Part shown: in pieces, positions 1 to 8,092 of the stretch | How positions within the stretch are numbered: the first letter of the stretch is position 1 | Layout: every line of letters starts with the position of its first letter | DNA from: Duganella aceris | GTDB taxonomy: Bacteria; Pseudomonadota; Gammaproteobacteria; Burkholderiales; Burkholderiaceae_D | Direction: 5' to 3' | Assembly (NCBI RefSeq): GCF_011090165.1 | Contig: NZ_JAADJT010000004.1 | Span: 62,001 to 126,000 of the forward strand | Length of the DNA stretch: 64,000 bases | Position numbers and translations under genes: made by a program | Notes under the pieces: model-generated | The model's input: only the letters and a program-made list of their open reading frames with translations | Told to the model about the DNA's origin: nothing | Databases searched by the model: none

Positions 1-2
1 TG

Positions 3-2060
3 CTCACGCCAGAGGCGATCGGCGCGGTGGCGCGGCCCTCCGCTGCACAGGGCACGCCCACCCACTGGAGCGGCCGCGTCAGCACCATCGCCGGCGACGG
101 CTTGCCGGGCGCCAGCAACGGCAGCGGCCAGCGCACCCGCTTCGCCGATCCCTTCGGCGTGGTGCTGGACAAGGAAGGCAACCTCTACGTCGCCGACGGC
201 GGCAGCAACAACAGCATCCGCAAGATCGACCTGGCCGGCGTCGGCAGCACCCTGGCCGGCGGTGAAGAGGGTTACGCCGAGGGCGCCGGCAAGCTGGCGG
301 CGTTCAACACGCCGTCCGGCATCGCCATCGACGCCGCCGGCAACCTGTACGTGGCCGACACCGGCAACAACGCCATCCGCAAGGTGACGCCGCAAGGCGT
401 GGTGTCCACGCTGGCCGGCGACGGCCTGGCGGGCGACAAGGACGGCCAGGGCGCGGCGGCGCAGTTCAACGGGCCGATCGGCGTCGCGGTGGACGCCGCC
501 GGCGTGGTCTACGTATCCGACACTTATAACGACCGCATCCGCCGCATCGCGCCGAACGGCGAGGTCACCACCATCGCCGGCGGCAAGCGCGCCGGCCTGG
601 CCGACGGCGCGGCGGCGCAGGCGCTGTTCGATACCCCGACCGGATTGGCGATCAGCGCCGCCGGCGAGCTCTACATCGCCGACACCGGCAACAGCGCCGT
701 GCGCAAGCTGGACCCGCACGGCAACGTCAGCACCGTCGCGGCGGCCAGCGACGACGACCGCGCCGCGCTGCTGCGCACGCCGGTCGGCATCGCGCTGACG
801 CCGGACGGCTTCCTCTACGTCGCCAGCAATTCGCACGGCCGGCTGGCGCAGATCACGCCGACGGGTGAGGTGGCGGCGGTGCAGGACATCGACCATCCGG
901 CCCAGCCCGGCTACGGCCCGGACGGCGGCGTGCGCCTCTACGCGCCGCGCGGCATCGCGCTGGCCAGGGACGGCGCGTTGTTCGTCACCGACGCCGCCAC
1001 CTTCCGCCTGCACCACATCGGCATCCCGCCGGCCGGCGAAGCCGCCCCGGCGGACGCCGCGCCGCCAGGCCCGCCGGCGCACGGCGCCACGATGCTGTGG
1101 CCGGTCAAGCCGCAGGACCAGGCGCACGAGGTGGTGGGCTTGATGGGCGAAGTGCGCGGCAATTTCGACGGCGAAAGCCGCGACCATTTCCACGCCGGCC
1201 TCGACGTGCAGGCCGCCATCGGCACGCCGGTGCTGGCGGTCGGCGCCGGCAAGGTCAGCGATCCGCGCGCCAGCTGGGGCTATGGCGAGCTGTCGGAAGG
1301 CCTTGCCTTCGACGGCTTGCAGTACATCCACATGCGCGTCGGCCGCGACCCGCGCGACAAGCTCATCGATCCGCGCTTCCAGCTGCTGAAGAACGACAAG
1401 GGCGTGGCCGACGCGGTGCGCGTCAAGCGCGGCACGCGCTTCCTGGCCGGCGAGACGCTGGGCACGGTCAACCGCATGGCGCACGTCCATCTCGACTACA
1501 AGCCGAACGGCGACGCGCTCAATCCGCTGAGCTTGCCGTTCATCGATCTGGCGGACACGCTGCCGCCGCAGATCCAGGGCGTCAGCCTGGTCGACGCCGA
1601 CGGCAAGGTGTTGAAGGCCAAGGCCGGCGCCCGGCTGCTGGTGCCGCGCAGCTTGGGCGAGGTGCAGATCGTGGTCGACGCCTTCGACCAGTCGGACGGC
1701 GGGCAGAAACGCCGTCGTCTGGGCTTGTACAAGTTGGGCTACCAGCTGCTGAACGGCGACGGCGGCATCATTCCCGGCATGGAACGGCCGCTGATTACCC
1801 AGCAATACGACCGTTTGCCGCGCAACCGCGAAGCGGTGAAGCTGGCGTATGCCGCCAACAGCGGCATCACGGTGCACGGCGCCAAGGAAACCCGCTTCGC
1901 CTACGCCATCAACAACACGCTGCGCGATGGCAAGCTGACGCCGGGCGCGTGGAAAGTCGGTGCACTCAGCCCCGGCGACTACATCCTGCGCATCACCGCC
2001 GAGGACTACGCCGGCAACGCCGCCACCCGCAACCGCGACCTGGCGATCACCGTCGACTAA
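3..2060 (+). CDS. NHL-repeat protein fused to an M23-type peptidase domain (5' end cut off)
   Basis: The reading frame is open to the left edge, so the start lies outside the window. The first ~340 visible residues are successive NHL/beta-propeller repeats (recurrent 'GNLYVADTGNNAIRK' pattern). From about residue 365 a peptidase M23-like domain follows, with the zinc-binding motifs H-x3-D in 'DHFHAGLDV' and H-x-H in 'AHVHLDY'. A beta-sandwich-like tail of ~170 residues completes the protein. NHL propellers usually bind ligands or proteins, and M23 domains usually cut peptidoglycan cross-links, so an envelope or secreted role is inferred. Location and any signal peptide cannot be judged because the N-terminus is missing. 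Confidence 0.8.
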   Translation, partial: LTPEAIGAVARPSAAQGTPTHWSGRVSTIAGDGLPGASNGSGQRTRFADPFGVVLDKEGNLYVADGGSNNSIRKIDLAGVGSTLAGGEEGYAEGAGKLAAFNTPSGIAIDAAGNLYVADTGNNAIRKVTPQGVVSTLAGDGLAGDKDGQGAAAQFNGPIGVAVDAAGVVYVSDTYNDRIRRIAPNGEVTTIAGGKRAGLADGAAAQALFDTPTGLAISAAGELYIADTGNSAVRKLDPHGNVSTVAAASDDDRAALLRTPVGIALTPDGFLYVASNSHGRLAQITPTGEVAAVQDIDHPAQPGYGPDGGVRLYAPRGIALARDGALFVTDAATFRLHHIGIPPAGEAAPADAAPPGPPAHGATMLWPVKPQDQAHEVVGLMGEVRGNFDGESRDHFHAGLDVQAAIGTPVLAVGAGKVSDPRASWGYGELSEGLAFDGLQYIHMRVGRDPRDKLIDPRFQLLKNDKGVADAVRVKRGTRFLAGETLGTVNRMAHVHLDYKPNGDALNPLSLPFIDLADTLPPQIQGVSLVDADGKVLKAKAGARLLVPRSLGEVQIVVDAFDQSDGGQKRRRLGLYKLGYQLLNGDGGIIPGMERPLITQQYDRLPRNREAVKLAYAANSGITVHGAKETRFAYAINNTLRDGKLTPGAWKVGALSPGDYILRITAEDYAGNAATRNRDLAITVD

Positions 2061-2070
2061 GCGGCGGCGA

Positions 2071-2406
2071 CTACAGCGCCGGCGCCGGTTGCAGGGCGAT
2101 CACCGCCATGCCGGCCAGCGCCAGGGCGGCGCCCAGCAGATCCCAGCGGGTCAGCGCGACGCCGTCGACCAAACGCAGCCACAGCAGCGCGACCGCGATG
2201 TACATGCCGCCGTACGCCGCATAGGTGCGGCCGGCGGCCGTCGGATGCAGCGTCAGCAGCCAGGCGAACACGGCCAGCGACAGCGCCGCCGGCAGCAGCA
2301 GCCAGGCGCTCTTGCCTTGCTTGAGCGCCAGCCATGGCAGATAGCAGCCGACGATTTCCGCCAGCGCCGTGATGGCGAACAGGCCGGTCAGTTTCAACAC
2401 TTCCAA
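2071..2406 (-). CDS. ynfA: YnfA/UPF0060 family small membrane protein
   Basis: A 111-residue, four-helix membrane protein that matches the UPF0060/YnfA family across its length ('[15 protein letters not shown]', '[16 protein letters not shown]', 'LRLVDGV'). The family is related to small multidrug resistance transporters, but its substrate is not settled. I chose the TTG at 2406 because AGGAGA sits 7 bases upstream of it. The frame stays open to 2421, but that start would place the ribosome-binding site inside the gene; a GTG at 2400 is an alternative. It is convergent with the NHL/M23 gene (10-bp gap) and divergent from the CdsA-like gene. Confidence 0.88.
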   Translation of the reverse strand: MEVLKLTGLFAITALAEIVGCYLPWLALKQGKSAWLLLPAALSLAVFAWLLTLHPTAAGRTYAAYGGMYIAVALLWLRLVDGVALTRWDLLGAALALAGMAVIALQPAPAL

Positions 2407-2478
2407 ATTTATTCTCCTCAACTTCGCGCCAGTCTAACCGAGCGCTGTACAATTGCCTTAAAAATAATTGAGGCAACT

Positions 2479-3378
2479 ATGCAATTTTTTGATTCCCTGC
2501 TCGGAACGGAGATGATGTTCTCGCTGGGCATGCTCTATCTGATGCTGGGAATGGCCTCGTTGGGCGTCGGCTTGGGCACGCGCGCACGCCGGCACAGCAA
2601 GTTGCGGCTCCAGGTGCAGGCCTGGTGGTGGATCTTCCCGGTGCTGACCGTCAGCCTGTTGCTGCATCCCGCCGGCGCCATGCTGCTGGTGCTGCTGATC
2701 GGCTGGCTGGCCTTGCGCGAACTGAGCCCGTTCGCCGGTCCCGGCTTCGCGCCGGCCGCCGTCGCGGTGTTCGCAGCCACGCTGCTGTCGACGTTCTTCT
2801 TGCCGCGCACGGCTGACATTCTGTTGCCCTTGGCGATCCTGCCGCTGTTGGCGCACGCTGTGCGCGCGCACGGCGGTCCGGCGCTGCCCTGGTTGCTGTG
2901 GCTAATGCTGTGCTACAGCCTGAGCTTCCTGCCGCGCTACGACCTGCTGCCGCTGGCGCCGCACGTGCGGCTGTCGTGGCTGTTCTACCTGTACACGCTG
3001 ACCGCGCTCAACGACGTCGCCCAGTTCATCAGCGGCACGCTGTTCGGCCGCCACCGCGTCGCGCCGGGCATCAGTCCCAACAAAACCTGGCAAGGGCTGG
3101 CGGGCGGCATGGCGGTGACGCTGCTGCTGTCGCTGACGCTGGGCCGCTATCTGCATCTGGCCGACGCCGCCCATCTGGCCGCCTACGCGGTGTTGCTGTC
3201 GCTGGGCGGCTTCGCCGGCGACCTGATGTTCTCGGCCGCCAAGCGCAGCCTGGGCATCAAGGATTTCTCGCAGTTGATTCCCGGCCACGGCGGCATCCTC
3301 GACCGGGCCGACAGCCTGGTGGTCACCGCGCCGCTGCTGTATTTTTTGCTGACTCACTTTAAAGGAAACCTCGCATGA
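2479..3378 (+). CDS. ynbB: CdsA-like phosphatidate cytidylyltransferase (YnbB family)
   Basis: A 299-residue polytopic membrane protein with about eight hydrophobic segments. The CTP-transferase signature is complete near the C-terminus: 'SAAKRSLGIKDFSQLIPGHGG' runs into 'ILDR'. CdsA enzymes make CDP-diacylglycerol from CTP and phosphatidate. Its stop overlaps the next start as ATGA, so it is translationally coupled to the YnbC-like gene. In E. coli, ynbB sits with ynbA, ynbC and ynbD, and all four counterparts occur here. This is therefore the accessory YnbB enzyme rather than the housekeeping CdsA. The ATG at 2479 begins the homologous region; the same frame is open upstream but overlaps other genes. 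Confidence 0.88.
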   Translation: MQFFDSLLGTEMMFSLGMLYLMLGMASLGVGLGTRARRHSKLRLQVQAWWWIFPVLTVSLLLHPAGAMLLVLLIGWLALRELSPFAGPGFAPAAVAVFAATLLSTFFLPRTADILLPLAILPLLAHAVRAHGGPALPWLLWLMLCYSLSFLPRYDLLPLAPHVRLSWLFYLYTLTALNDVAQFISGTLFGRHRVAPGISPNKTWQGLAGGMAVTLLLSLTLGRYLHLADAAHLAAYAVLLSLGGFAGDLMFSAAKRSLGIKDFSQLIPGHGGILDRADSLVVTAPLLYFLLTHFKGNLA

Positions 3379-5168
3379 AAGCTGAACGTTCACTGGCATG
3401 GCGCAGCACCGAGTCCGGCTTCGATTGCAGCGACGGCGCCCGGCTGTTCTACCGCGCCTGGGAACCGATGACGCCGCGCCAGGACGGCGCCAGGCGCGCG
3501 CTGGTGTTCCTGCACCGCGGCCATGAACATTCCGGCCGCATTCAGCCGCTGGTCGAACAGTTCGGCTTCACCCAGGACTGGGCCTTCGCCTGGGACGCAC
3601 GCGGCCACGGCTATTCGCCCGGCGAGCGCGGCGACGCGCCCAGCTTCGAAGCGCTGGTCGAAGACTTCGACACCTTCATCCGTCACCTCGGCGTGGCGCA
3701 CGGCATCGCACCGGAGGACATCCTGGTGGTGGCCAACAGCGTCGGCGCCGTGATCGCCGCCACCTGGCTGCACGACTACGCGCCGCGCGTGCGCGGCGTC
3801 ATCATGGCCGCCGCCGCCTTCGAGATCAAGCTGTATGTGCCGCTGGCCAAGCCGGCGCTGCGCTTCGCGCGCCGCTTCAAGCCGGAATTGTTCGTCACCA
3901 GCTATATCCGTCCCGGCATGCTGACCCACTCGCCGCAGGAAGCCGCCGCCTACGCGGCCGACCCGCTGATCGCCAAGGCCATCTCGGCCTGCGTGCTGCT
4001 CGGCCTGGCCGACACCGCCAAGCGCATCGTGCAGGACGCCGCCGCCATCGACACGCCGGTGCTGATGCTGGCCGCCGGCAAGGACTACGTGGTCAAGGAA
4101 GGCCCGCAGCGTGTCTTCCATGAACGCCTGTCGTCGCCGCTGAAACGCTACGTGCGCCTGCCCGATGCCTTCCACGCGCTGTTCTACGAGCAGGACACCA
4201 GCGTTGCGCTGGCGGAAAGCCGCCGCTTCGTCGACGAATGCTATGCCCGCGCGCCGCTGGCGCCGTCGCATTACCTGAACGCCGATCGCGACAGCCGCAG
4301 CGCGCGCCGCTATGCCGCGTTACAGGCCGGGCAGGGCGTCGGCGCGGTCGCGCGCGCCTGGTTCGGGCTGCAACGCGTGATGCTCGGCACGCTGGGCCGG
4401 GTCAGCGATGGCATGCGGATCGGTTTGCAACACGGCTTCGATTCCGGCGCCTCGCTCGATTACGTGTACCGCAACCAGGCCGGCGGCCGTTTCGGCATGG
4501 GCGCCTTCATGGATCGCGGCTATCTGGACGCGGTGGGTTGGCGCGGCATCCGCCTGCGCAAGCGGCAATTGCAGCAGATGCTGGGCGAGCGCATCGCCGC
4601 GCATCGGGGCGACGCGCCGTTGCGCATCCTCGACGTGGCCGCCGGCTCCGGGCGCTACGTGCTGGAGACGGTCAAGCGCTATCAGGACAAGGCGATCGAG
4701 GTCACGCTGCGCGACTTCGCCCAGCACAACCTGGACCAGGCGCGGCAGCTGGCGGCGCAATTGCAGCTGTCCGCCAAGGTTGAGTACCAGCTGCGCGACG
4801 CCTTCGACGCCGCCAGCTACCCGGCGGCGGAGGGGCAATACGACATCGTCATCGTCTCCGGGCTGCACGAGCTGTTTAGCGACAACGCGCTGGTGTCGGA
4901 TTCGTTGAAGGGCATCGCCGGGGCGCTGCGGCCGGGCGGTCATCTGATCTATACCGGCCAGCCGTGGCATCCGCAACTGGAGATGATCGCGCTGACGCTG
5001 ACCAACCATCGCGGCCAGCCGTGGCAAATGCGGCCGCGCCCGCAGGCCGAGATGGACGGCCTGGTCGAGGCCGCCGGCTGCCGCAAGATCGCCACCAGCA
5101 TCGGCCTGGAAGGGATCTTTACGGTGTCGCTGGCGCGGAAGCCCGCAGCGCCCGGCGCAGGCGGTTGA
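3375..5168 (+). CDS. ynbC: Bifunctional alpha/beta hydrolase - SAM methyltransferase (YnbC family)
   Basis: 597 residues in two domains. Residues ~15-290 are an alpha/beta hydrolase of the serine/monoacylglycerol-lipase type, with nucleophile Ser122 in 'VVANSVGA', a late Asp in 'AAGKDYVV' and a His in 'DAFHALFYE'. Residues ~330-590 are a class I methyltransferase with glycine-rich motif I 'LRILDVAAGSGRY'. Architecture and length match E. coli YnbC, whose substrate is not established. A role in processing or methylating a membrane lipid is inferred from the CdsA-like and CDP-alcohol transferase partners. The start overlaps ynbB by 4 bases. The last 50 bases overlap tail-to-tail with the ynbA-like gene on the other strand. 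Confidence 0.87.
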   Translation: MKAERSLAWRSTESGFDCSDGARLFYRAWEPMTPRQDGARRALVFLHRGHEHSGRIQPLVEQFGFTQDWAFAWDARGHGYSPGERGDAPSFEALVEDFDTFIRHLGVAHGIAPEDILVVANSVGAVIAATWLHDYAPRVRGVIMAAAAFEIKLYVPLAKPALRFARRFKPELFVTSYIRPGMLTHSPQEAAAYAADPLIAKAISACVLLGLADTAKRIVQDAAAIDTPVLMLAAGKDYVVKEGPQRVFHERLSSPLKRYVRLPDAFHALFYEQDTSVALAESRRFVDECYARAPLAPSHYLNADRDSRSARRYAALQAGQGVGAVARAWFGLQRVMLGTLGRVSDGMRIGLQHGFDSGASLDYVYRNQAGGRFGMGAFMDRGYLDAVGWRGIRLRKRQLQQMLGERIAAHRGDAPLRILDVAAGSGRYVLETVKRYQDKAIEVTLRDFAQHNLDQARQLAAQLQLSAKVEYQLRDAFDAASYPAAEGQYDIVIVSGLHELFSDNALVSDSLKGIAGALRPGGHLIYTGQPWHPQLEMIALTLTNHRGQPWQMRPRPQAEMDGLVEAAGCRKIATSIGLEGIFTVSLARKPAAPGAGG

Positions 5169-5736
5169 CCACGGTCCAGGCGGACAGCGCGATCACCAGC
5201 GCCACGACGCCGTCCAGCAGCGGCGGGGCGGCGCCGTAGGCGAGCAGCAGGCCGAGCAGACTGAACCAGAAGGCGCGGTCGCTCTTGCCCATCGGACCAT
5301 CGAAGCGCCGCGCCGCGCCCACGCTGAGCGCCAGCACGCCGGCGAACTCCGCCAGCAGTCCGGCGCACACGGCGAGCGCCAGCAGCAGCGCGTGCGGCCC
5401 GGCCGCCAGCATGAATGGCAAATACAAAGCGACGTCGGACACCTGGTCGCAGATTTCGTTGAGCAGTGTGCCGAGCCGGGTTTTCTGGCCGGTGGCGTTG
5501 GCCAGCATGCCGTCGATGGCGTTGAGGGCCATGCGCAGCAGCAGGAACGGCGCCAGCCCGGCCCACAATCCGGCGCGCTGCGGCCAGCAGGCCAGCGCCG
5601 CGCCGTAGGCGACCGACAGCAGCATTGTCGTCAGCGTTATCTGGTTCGGGGTCACGCGGCAGCGTACCAGCGCGCGCATCAGCGGTTGCAGCAGTTGCTG
5701 GAATTGTGGCTTCAACTGATAGATCGAAAAGCTCAT
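5119..5736 (-). CDS. ynbA: CDP-alcohol phosphatidyltransferase (YnbA family)
   Basis: 205 residues with five or six membrane helices. The CDP-alcohol transferase motif lies in 'NAIDGMLANATGQKTRLG' followed by 'TLLNEICDQVSD'. It differs from the canonical D-x2-D-G-x2-A-R...G-x3-D-x3-D by Asn at the first Asp, at the Arg and at the G-x3-D position; from memory some of these Asn residues also occur in E. coli YnbA. Enzymes of this fold condense CDP-diacylglycerol with an alcohol to form a phospholipid, so it likely uses the product of the YnbB-like enzyme. The start overlaps the stop of the upstream ynbD-like gene as ATGA. Confidence 0.87.
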   Translation of the reverse strand: MSFSIYQLKPQFQQLLQPLMRALVRCRVTPNQITLTTMLLSVAYGAALACWPQRAGLWAGLAPFLLLRMALNAIDGMLANATGQKTRLGTLLNEICDQVSDVALYLPFMLAAGPHALLLALAVCAGLLAEFAGVLALSVGAARRFDGPMGKSDRAFWFSLLGLLLAYGAAPPLLDGVVALVIALSAWTVVNRLRRALRASAPATP

Positions 5737-6938
5737 TGCTGGCTATGCTCCTTGTAAAGTTGGGCGATCTGGCGGCTGCGGCGGTAGCCCATCGCGCAAT
5801 GCAGGTATATGGCGCGGCCTTGCGCGGCGTGGCCGGCGATGGCTTCCAGGATCGGCCGGGCCGACTGCGCGTTGGGCCTATGCAGGTCGAGCAGGGCGAA
5901 GTGATGGTAGCGGCCGTGGCGCAGGGCGGGCGTCTCGCTGAGCTCATTGGCCAGGTCGATGACGGCGCAATCGGGCGGCAGGTACGCGGCTTCGGCGTCG
6001 GTCAGGCGGCGGCCGACCCATAGGCCGCCGCCGTGGTGCGAGAACGGCGGCCGGTGCCGCTCGCGCCAGCGCACCGCGTGCCACGTCATCAGATAGCCGC
6101 ATAGGTAAGGCGCGTACAGCAGCCAGATCGACCATGGGTGGCGGCCATCGCGCTTGCGCAGGAAGCCGGCGTCGCGGCGACGGTAGGCCCGCGCCACCAG
6201 CATCAAACTGGCGCTCAGGTACAGCCACCAGGCGCCGCCCAGTGCGAACCAGGCCAGCAGCGCCAGGCCGGACAGCAACGCGTAGCCGAAGCCGACTGGC
6301 CGGTCGACGTGGGCGTTGTTGGCATCGGCGTCGGTGCGCGGCGGCAGCAGTCGGATCGCCAGCGCGCCGAGCAAGGCGCCGGCGGCGACGTCGATCACAT
6401 GATGCTGGTAGGTGAACACGGTGCTGGCAGCGACCAGCAGCAGCCAGCAGGCCAGCGCCGCGCGCATCGGGCCGGTGGCGACGTGGCGCAGCGCGGCCCA
6501 GAAGATCAGGCAATAGGCGACGTGCAGCGACGGCATTTGATTGTAGGGCTGGTCCAGCGCTGCCAGTTGCGCGAACAGCCAGGCCGGCAGCGCGGCGTCG
6601 ACGGCTGGGCGGGGCAGGCTGAAGCGCAGCGGCATGGCGGCGAAGATCAGGCAGGCGGCGATGGTGGTGAAGGCCATCCTGCGGCTCAGCGCCGACAGGC
6701 CGGCGCGGTCGCGCGCCAGCAGAAAACTCAGCGCGAAGAACAGGCCGGAGGTCATGTACGGCAGCACCAGCCACGGTAGAAAAGGCAGCGCCGCTTCCCA
6801 CGCCATCGCCACGTTGCCGACCTCGCCGTGGCGTTGCGCCAGGTGGTTGGTCAGCGGATAACAGGCGCCGAACAGCGCGGCGTTCAGCGCCAGCTGGATC
6901 AGGCGATCGCGGATGCCGGGCGCGGCCTGCTGGGTCAT
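5733..6938 (-). CDS. ynbD: PAP2 phosphatase fused to a dual-specificity phosphatase domain (YnbD family)
   Basis: 401 residues. The N-terminal ~200 form a membrane PAP2 (type 2 phosphatidic acid phosphatase) domain with 'PSLH' at 136-139 and the histidine/aspartate site 'YQHHVIDVAAG' (His180, Asp184 region). More membrane helices follow. A C-terminal cysteine phosphatase domain ends in the P-loop 'HCAMGYRRS' (Cys381, Arg387). Only about 13 residues follow the P-loop, which is short for this fold. The likely job is dephosphorylating a lipid phosphate such as a phosphatidylglycerophosphate-like intermediate made by the YnbA/YnbB pair (inference). First gene of the minus-strand pair, divergent from the patatin-like gene 41 bp away. 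Confidence 0.87.
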   Translation of the reverse strand: MTQQAAPGIRDRLIQLALNAALFGACYPLTNHLAQRHGEVGNVAMAWEAALPFLPWLVLPYMTSGLFFALSFLLARDRAGLSALSRRMAFTTIAACLIFAAMPLRFSLPRPAVDAALPAWLFAQLAALDQPYNQMPSLHVAYCLIFWAALRHVATGPMRAALACWLLLVAASTVFTYQHHVIDVAAGALLGALAIRLLPPRTDADANNAHVDRPVGFGYALLSGLALLAWFALGGAWWLYLSASLMLVARAYRRRDAGFLRKRDGRHPWSIWLLYAPYLCGYLMTWHAVRWRERHRPPFSHHGGGLWVGRRLTDAEAAYLPPDCAVIDLANELSETPALRHGRYHHFALLDLHRPNAQSARPILEAIAGHAAQGRAIYLHCAMGYRRSRQIAQLYKEHSQQ

Positions 6939-6979
6939 TGTCGGACTGTCCTTGTTATTAACTATGTAATTGATGCATT

Positions 6980-8092
6980 ATGTCATGCATGACGCAAGCC
7001 GCCCAATCCCCGACGAAATACCAGCGCTGCATGATGCTGTCCGGAGGCGGCTTCCGCTTCGGCTACTACCTCGGCATGCACGCCGCCGCCGTCGAAGCCG
7101 GCCAGGAGCCGGACCTGTTGCTCGCCACCTGCGGCGGCGCGGTGGCCGGCGCGATCATCGCCGGCTTGCCGGACAGCGCCGCGCGCAAAGCGTGGCTGGC
7201 ATCGCCGGAGATGTACGCCTTCTTCTGCGGCCTGCGCAGCAGTCCGCGCGCCGCGCCACTGCGGGCCTTGGCCAACGTCATGCGGCGCCGGCTGGACGGC
7301 GGCAAGGCCGCGCGCATCCCCGACCTGTACCACGACTACCTGTTCGAGATCCCCGCGCAGCTGCCGCTGCCGGCACCGCGCGCCGCGCATACCGGCGCCC
7401 CGGCGCTGGCCATCCTTGGCGGCAAGCTGCTGTTCGGCCCGGAGCAGGTCGGCCAAATGCGGCGGGGACGGCCGATCTACGCCGTGACGCTGTTCGGCGA
7501 TGCCCGCACCGCAGCGCTGGCGCACGGCCTGCCATCGGCGGTCGGCGCCGGCTGGACCGACGCCGTCGCGCCCACACTGGAAGTCGACACCGCCATGCCG
7601 CGCGCCGACGCGGCCCGCATCTCGATCGCCGACATGTTTTATTTCCGCTGCCAGACCGCCGGCGGCGCCGACTACACCGGCGGCGTGGTCGACCTGTTCC
7701 CGGTCGAGCTCGCCTTCAGCCTGGCCGAGCACGTGACGATGGAAATGAAGCAGTCCTACGACCAGCTGATGGCCATCCCCGCCTTGCGCGCCGTGTTCGG
7801 CATCGACGGCAACCACCGCCTGCGCCGCGTGCACGGCCACCCGGTCGACGTCTGGGTGGACACCAGCGACGTCAGCCAGGCGTTGCGCGGCAGCGGCGTG
7901 CAGAAGCGCATCGACTGGCGCCGCAACCGCATCGCGCTGGCGGCGCCGGCCAGCTATCCGCGATACGTCGCCGACGTCGAAGCGCAGTGGCAATACGGCT
8001 ACCAGCGCGCGCAGGAGGCCTACACACTGGCGGCCCAAGGTGGCACATTCCGCATGCGCAACGCGGACCAATACAACAAGGCCCTGCCATGA
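6980..8092 (+). CDS. Patatin-like protein with altered catalytic residues
   Basis: 370 residues. The patatin oxyanion motif is visible as 'SGGGFRFGYYLG' (21-32). At the usual nucleophile elbow G-x-S-x-G the protein reads 'ATCGGAVAG', putting Cys51 where Ser is expected. At the usual D-G-G motif it reads 'ADYTGGVVDLFPVE', with Thr233 in the Asp position and an Asp two residues earlier. Patatins are lipid acyl hydrolases; this one is either inactive, a thiol variant, or uses shifted residues. The gene ends in an ATGA overlap with the SDR gene and lies beside the ynb-type lipid island. No clear ribosome-binding site precedes the first ATG; an in-frame ATG at 6989 is an alternative. Confidence 0.75.
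   Translation: MSCMTQAAQSPTKYQRCMMLSGGGFRFGYYLGMHAAAVEAGQEPDLLLATCGGAVAGAIIAGLPDSAARKAWLASPEMYAFFCGLRSSPRAAPLRALANVMRRRLDGGKAARIPDLYHDYLFEIPAQLPLPAPRAAHTGAPALAILGGKLLFGPEQVGQMRRGRPIYAVTLFGDARTAALAHGLPSAVGAGWTDAVAPTLEVDTAMPRADAARISIADMFYFRCQTAGGADYTGGVVDLFPVELAFSLAEHVTMEMKQSYDQLMAIPALRAVFGIDGNHRLRRVHGHPVDVWVDTSDVSQALRGSGVQKRIDWRRNRIALAAPASYPRYVADVEAQWQYGYQRAQEAYTLAAQGGTFRMRNADQYNKALP

Noticed and set aside
2479-3378. Housekeeping cdsA
   Set aside because: The neighbours are the other three ynb-type genes rather than the uppS-cdsA-dxr housekeeping context, so an accessory enzyme is more likely.
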